Positions 4,752 through 6,193 of a DNA stretch of 6,193 bases are shown piece after piece (positions within the stretch are counted from its first letter, which is position 1; each line of letters opens with the position of its first letter). Below the pieces are notes generated by a model that did not search any database, was not told the origin of the DNA, and saw only the letters and a list, made by a program, of their open reading frames with translations. A program made the position numbers and the translations under genes. Source of the stretch: Deltaproteobacteria bacterium (GTDB lineage Bacteria; Desulfobacterota; Desulfobacteria; Desulfobacterales; C00003060); contig JAFDFO010000268.1 of NCBI GenBank assembly GCA_019309815.1, positions 1 to 6,193 on the forward strand, written 5' to 3'.

Positions 4752-6193
4752 ATGAGACTACGCTATACACTCCACCTCGTTGGGATTCTGACCTTTTTCC
4801 TCGGCCTGACCATGGTCTTCCCGCTCCTTTTCGGCCTGTACTATCAGGACGAGAGTGTTGTCCCCCTGTTGAAATCAATAGGCGTGACCCTTGCCAGCGG
4901 GCTCCTGCTCACTTTTATCTTCAGAGGAGCTCGAGGCGAAACCATGACCCATCGGGAAGGCATGGGCGTGGTGGCACTTGGTTGGGCGGCTGCTGGTGTT
5001 TTCGGGGCGCTTCCTTACTACTGGGGAGGCGTGTTTAGCCACTTTTCTGATTGTCTGTTCGAGTCTGTTTCAGGTTTCACGACCACCGGGGCTTCCGTCT
5101 TGACTCAGATAGAGATGACGGCCCGTGGGTTTCTGTTTTGGAGGAGCCTCACTCACTGGCTGGGGGGGATGGGTATCATCGTCCTCGGACTTGCCATCCT
5201 GCCCATTGTGGGCATCGGTGGCATGCAGCTTTACAAGGCTGAGGTTCCGGGGCCGGCCCCGGACAGGCTAAAGCCCCGCATCAGGGACACAGCCATGGTC
5301 CTGTGGAAAGTCTATGTACTCCTTTCTGCAGCAGAAACCGTTTTGCTCATGGTAGGGGGGATGGATGTCTTTGAAGCCCTTTGTCACACCTTCGGCACGA
5401 TGGCGACCGGAGGATTCTCCACCAGAAACGCCTCCATCGGAGCATATAACAGCCCGTACATAGACACGGTTGTGATCATCTTCATGCTCTTTGCCGGAAT
5501 CAACTTCGCCCTCCACTATCAGTTCCTCAAGGGAGATCGGGGTGCGTTCTGGCGCAATTCAGAGTTTCGATTCTTCATCGGAATTGTCGCCATCTTCTTT
5601 CTGGCAGTGACCTTCAGCCTTTTTGGCACAGTCTACGAGAGTCTTGGGAATTCGATTCGTTTTTCCGCCTTTCAAGTCATTTCTATCATCACCACGACAG
5701 GATACGTGACCGCTGACTATGAAATGTGGCCCTCTCTGCCGCAAACCATTTTGCTCTTCTGCATGTTCCTGGGTGCTTCGGCCGGCTCCACAGGGGGGGG
5801 CATGAAGTGCATGCGAATTATGCTTCTCCTTAAGCATACATACAAACAGATGTTCTCTCTGATTCATCCGCGTGCCGTGGTACAGGTCAAACTGGGAGGG
5901 CGTCCTGTACCGGATGAGGTCATGCACAGTATATGGGGATATTTTGTGCTCTATATAGGCCTCTTCGTCCTATCCGCTTTTCTTCTGGCTGCCATGGGCG
6001 TTGACGTGGTCACGTCATTTGCAGCCGTGGCCGCCTCGATAGGAAACATAGGTCCCGGTCTCGGCATGGTTGGCCCTGCAGACAACTATGTCCACATCCC
6101 CCTGCTCGGTAAATGGCTGCTCATGCTGTGCATGCTGCTGGGCCGGTTGGAAATCTATACGATTCTCATTCTTTTTGTCCCCGAATTCTGGCG
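4752..6193 (+). CDS. trkH: Trk potassium uptake protein TrkH (runs off the window end)
   Basis: TrkH is the inner-membrane K+-conducting subunit of the Trk system; TrkA docks on its cytosolic face. I translated 480 codons from ATG 4752 with no stop or frame break. The protein is strongly hydrophobic, with many membrane helices beginning at about residue 7. All four pore-loop filters are present: TTTGAS (110-115, Gly113), ATGGFS (218-223, Gly220), TTTGY (314-318, Gly317) and NIGPG (432-436, Gly434). The intramembrane gating loop GASAGSTGGGMK is at 341-352. The conserved pore Arg is in LGRLEI (Arg465). The visible sequence ends PEFW plus the first two bases of a likely Arg codon. As family members end around 480-485 residues with a similar FW motif, only a residue or two should be missing. 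The next in-frame codon upstream that could matter is a stop (4725-4727), so ATG 4752 is the start. The Shine-Dalgarno is weak. The protein itself looks fully functional, unlike its partner trkA. Confidence 0.95.
   Translation, partial: MRLRYTLHLVGILTFFLGLTMVFPLLFGLYYQDESVVPLLKSIGVTLASGLLLTFIFRGARGETMTHREGMGVVALGWAAAGVFGALPYYWGGVFSHFSDCLFESVSGFTTTGASVLTQIEMTARGFLFWRSLTHWLGGMGIIVLGLAILPIVGIGGMQLYKAEVPGPAPDRLKPRIRDTAMVLWKVYVLLSAAETVLLMVGGMDVFEALCHTFGTMATGGFSTRNASIGAYNSPYIDTVVIIFMLFAGINFALHYQFLKGDRGAFWRNSEFRFFIGIVAIFFLAVTFSLFGTVYESLGNSIRFSAFQVISIITTTGYVTADYEMWPSLPQTILLFCMFLGASAGSTGGGMKCMRIMLLLKHTYKQMFSLIHPRAVVQVKLGGRPVPDEVMHSIWGYFVLYIGLFVLSAFLLAAMGVDVVTSFAAVAASIGNIGPGLGMVGPADNYVHIPLLGKWLLMLCMLLGRLEIYTILILFVPEFW

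Overview
The window holds four genes, all on the + strand. They look like a chromosomal segment from a Gram-negative bacterium with mid-range G+C. The protein styles, the spaced-out gene layout and the short degenerate intergenic repeats suggest Desulfobacterota (former Deltaproteobacteria). That placement is inference, because the window has no rRNA or other marker gene.

Layout: (1) 79-1152 is an intact P-loop/DRTGG protein resembling the N-terminal regulatory half of long phosphotransacetylases. (2) 1153-1395 is a gap carrying three different 7-bp tandem arrays. (3) 1396-2931 is an intact rmuC, a membrane-anchored coiled-coil protein with a PD-(D/E)XK-type core. (4) 2932-3109 is a gap with two more 7-bp arrays and a candidate promoter. 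(5) 3110-4431 is trkA, the cytosolic nucleotide-binding subunit of the Trk potassium transporter, broken near its 5' end. A fragment starting at TTG 3110 and a main ORF from ATG 3235 lie in different frames, and about 15 codons of the first Rossmann fold are missing between them. (6) 4432-4751 is a 320-base gap dominated by a large imperfect inverted repeat whose arms are themselves 7-bp arrays. (7) 4752 to the window end is trkH, the K+-conducting membrane subunit, apparently complete except for its last residue or two.

TrkA and TrkH work together: TrkH forms the K+ pathway and TrkA gates it in response to bound nucleotides. Their adjacency is normal, but the damaged trkA and the hairpin-forming repeat between the two genes are not. 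The first gene and rmuC have no obvious functional link to potassium transport or to each other.

The most unusual signal is intergenic. At least seven short arrays of different sequence, found in all three intergenic gaps, share an exact or near-exact 7-base period. One array includes the stop codon of gene 1. A 9-base direct repeat includes the stop codon of rmuC. I see no CRISPR, tRNA, rRNA or recognisable transposase gene.
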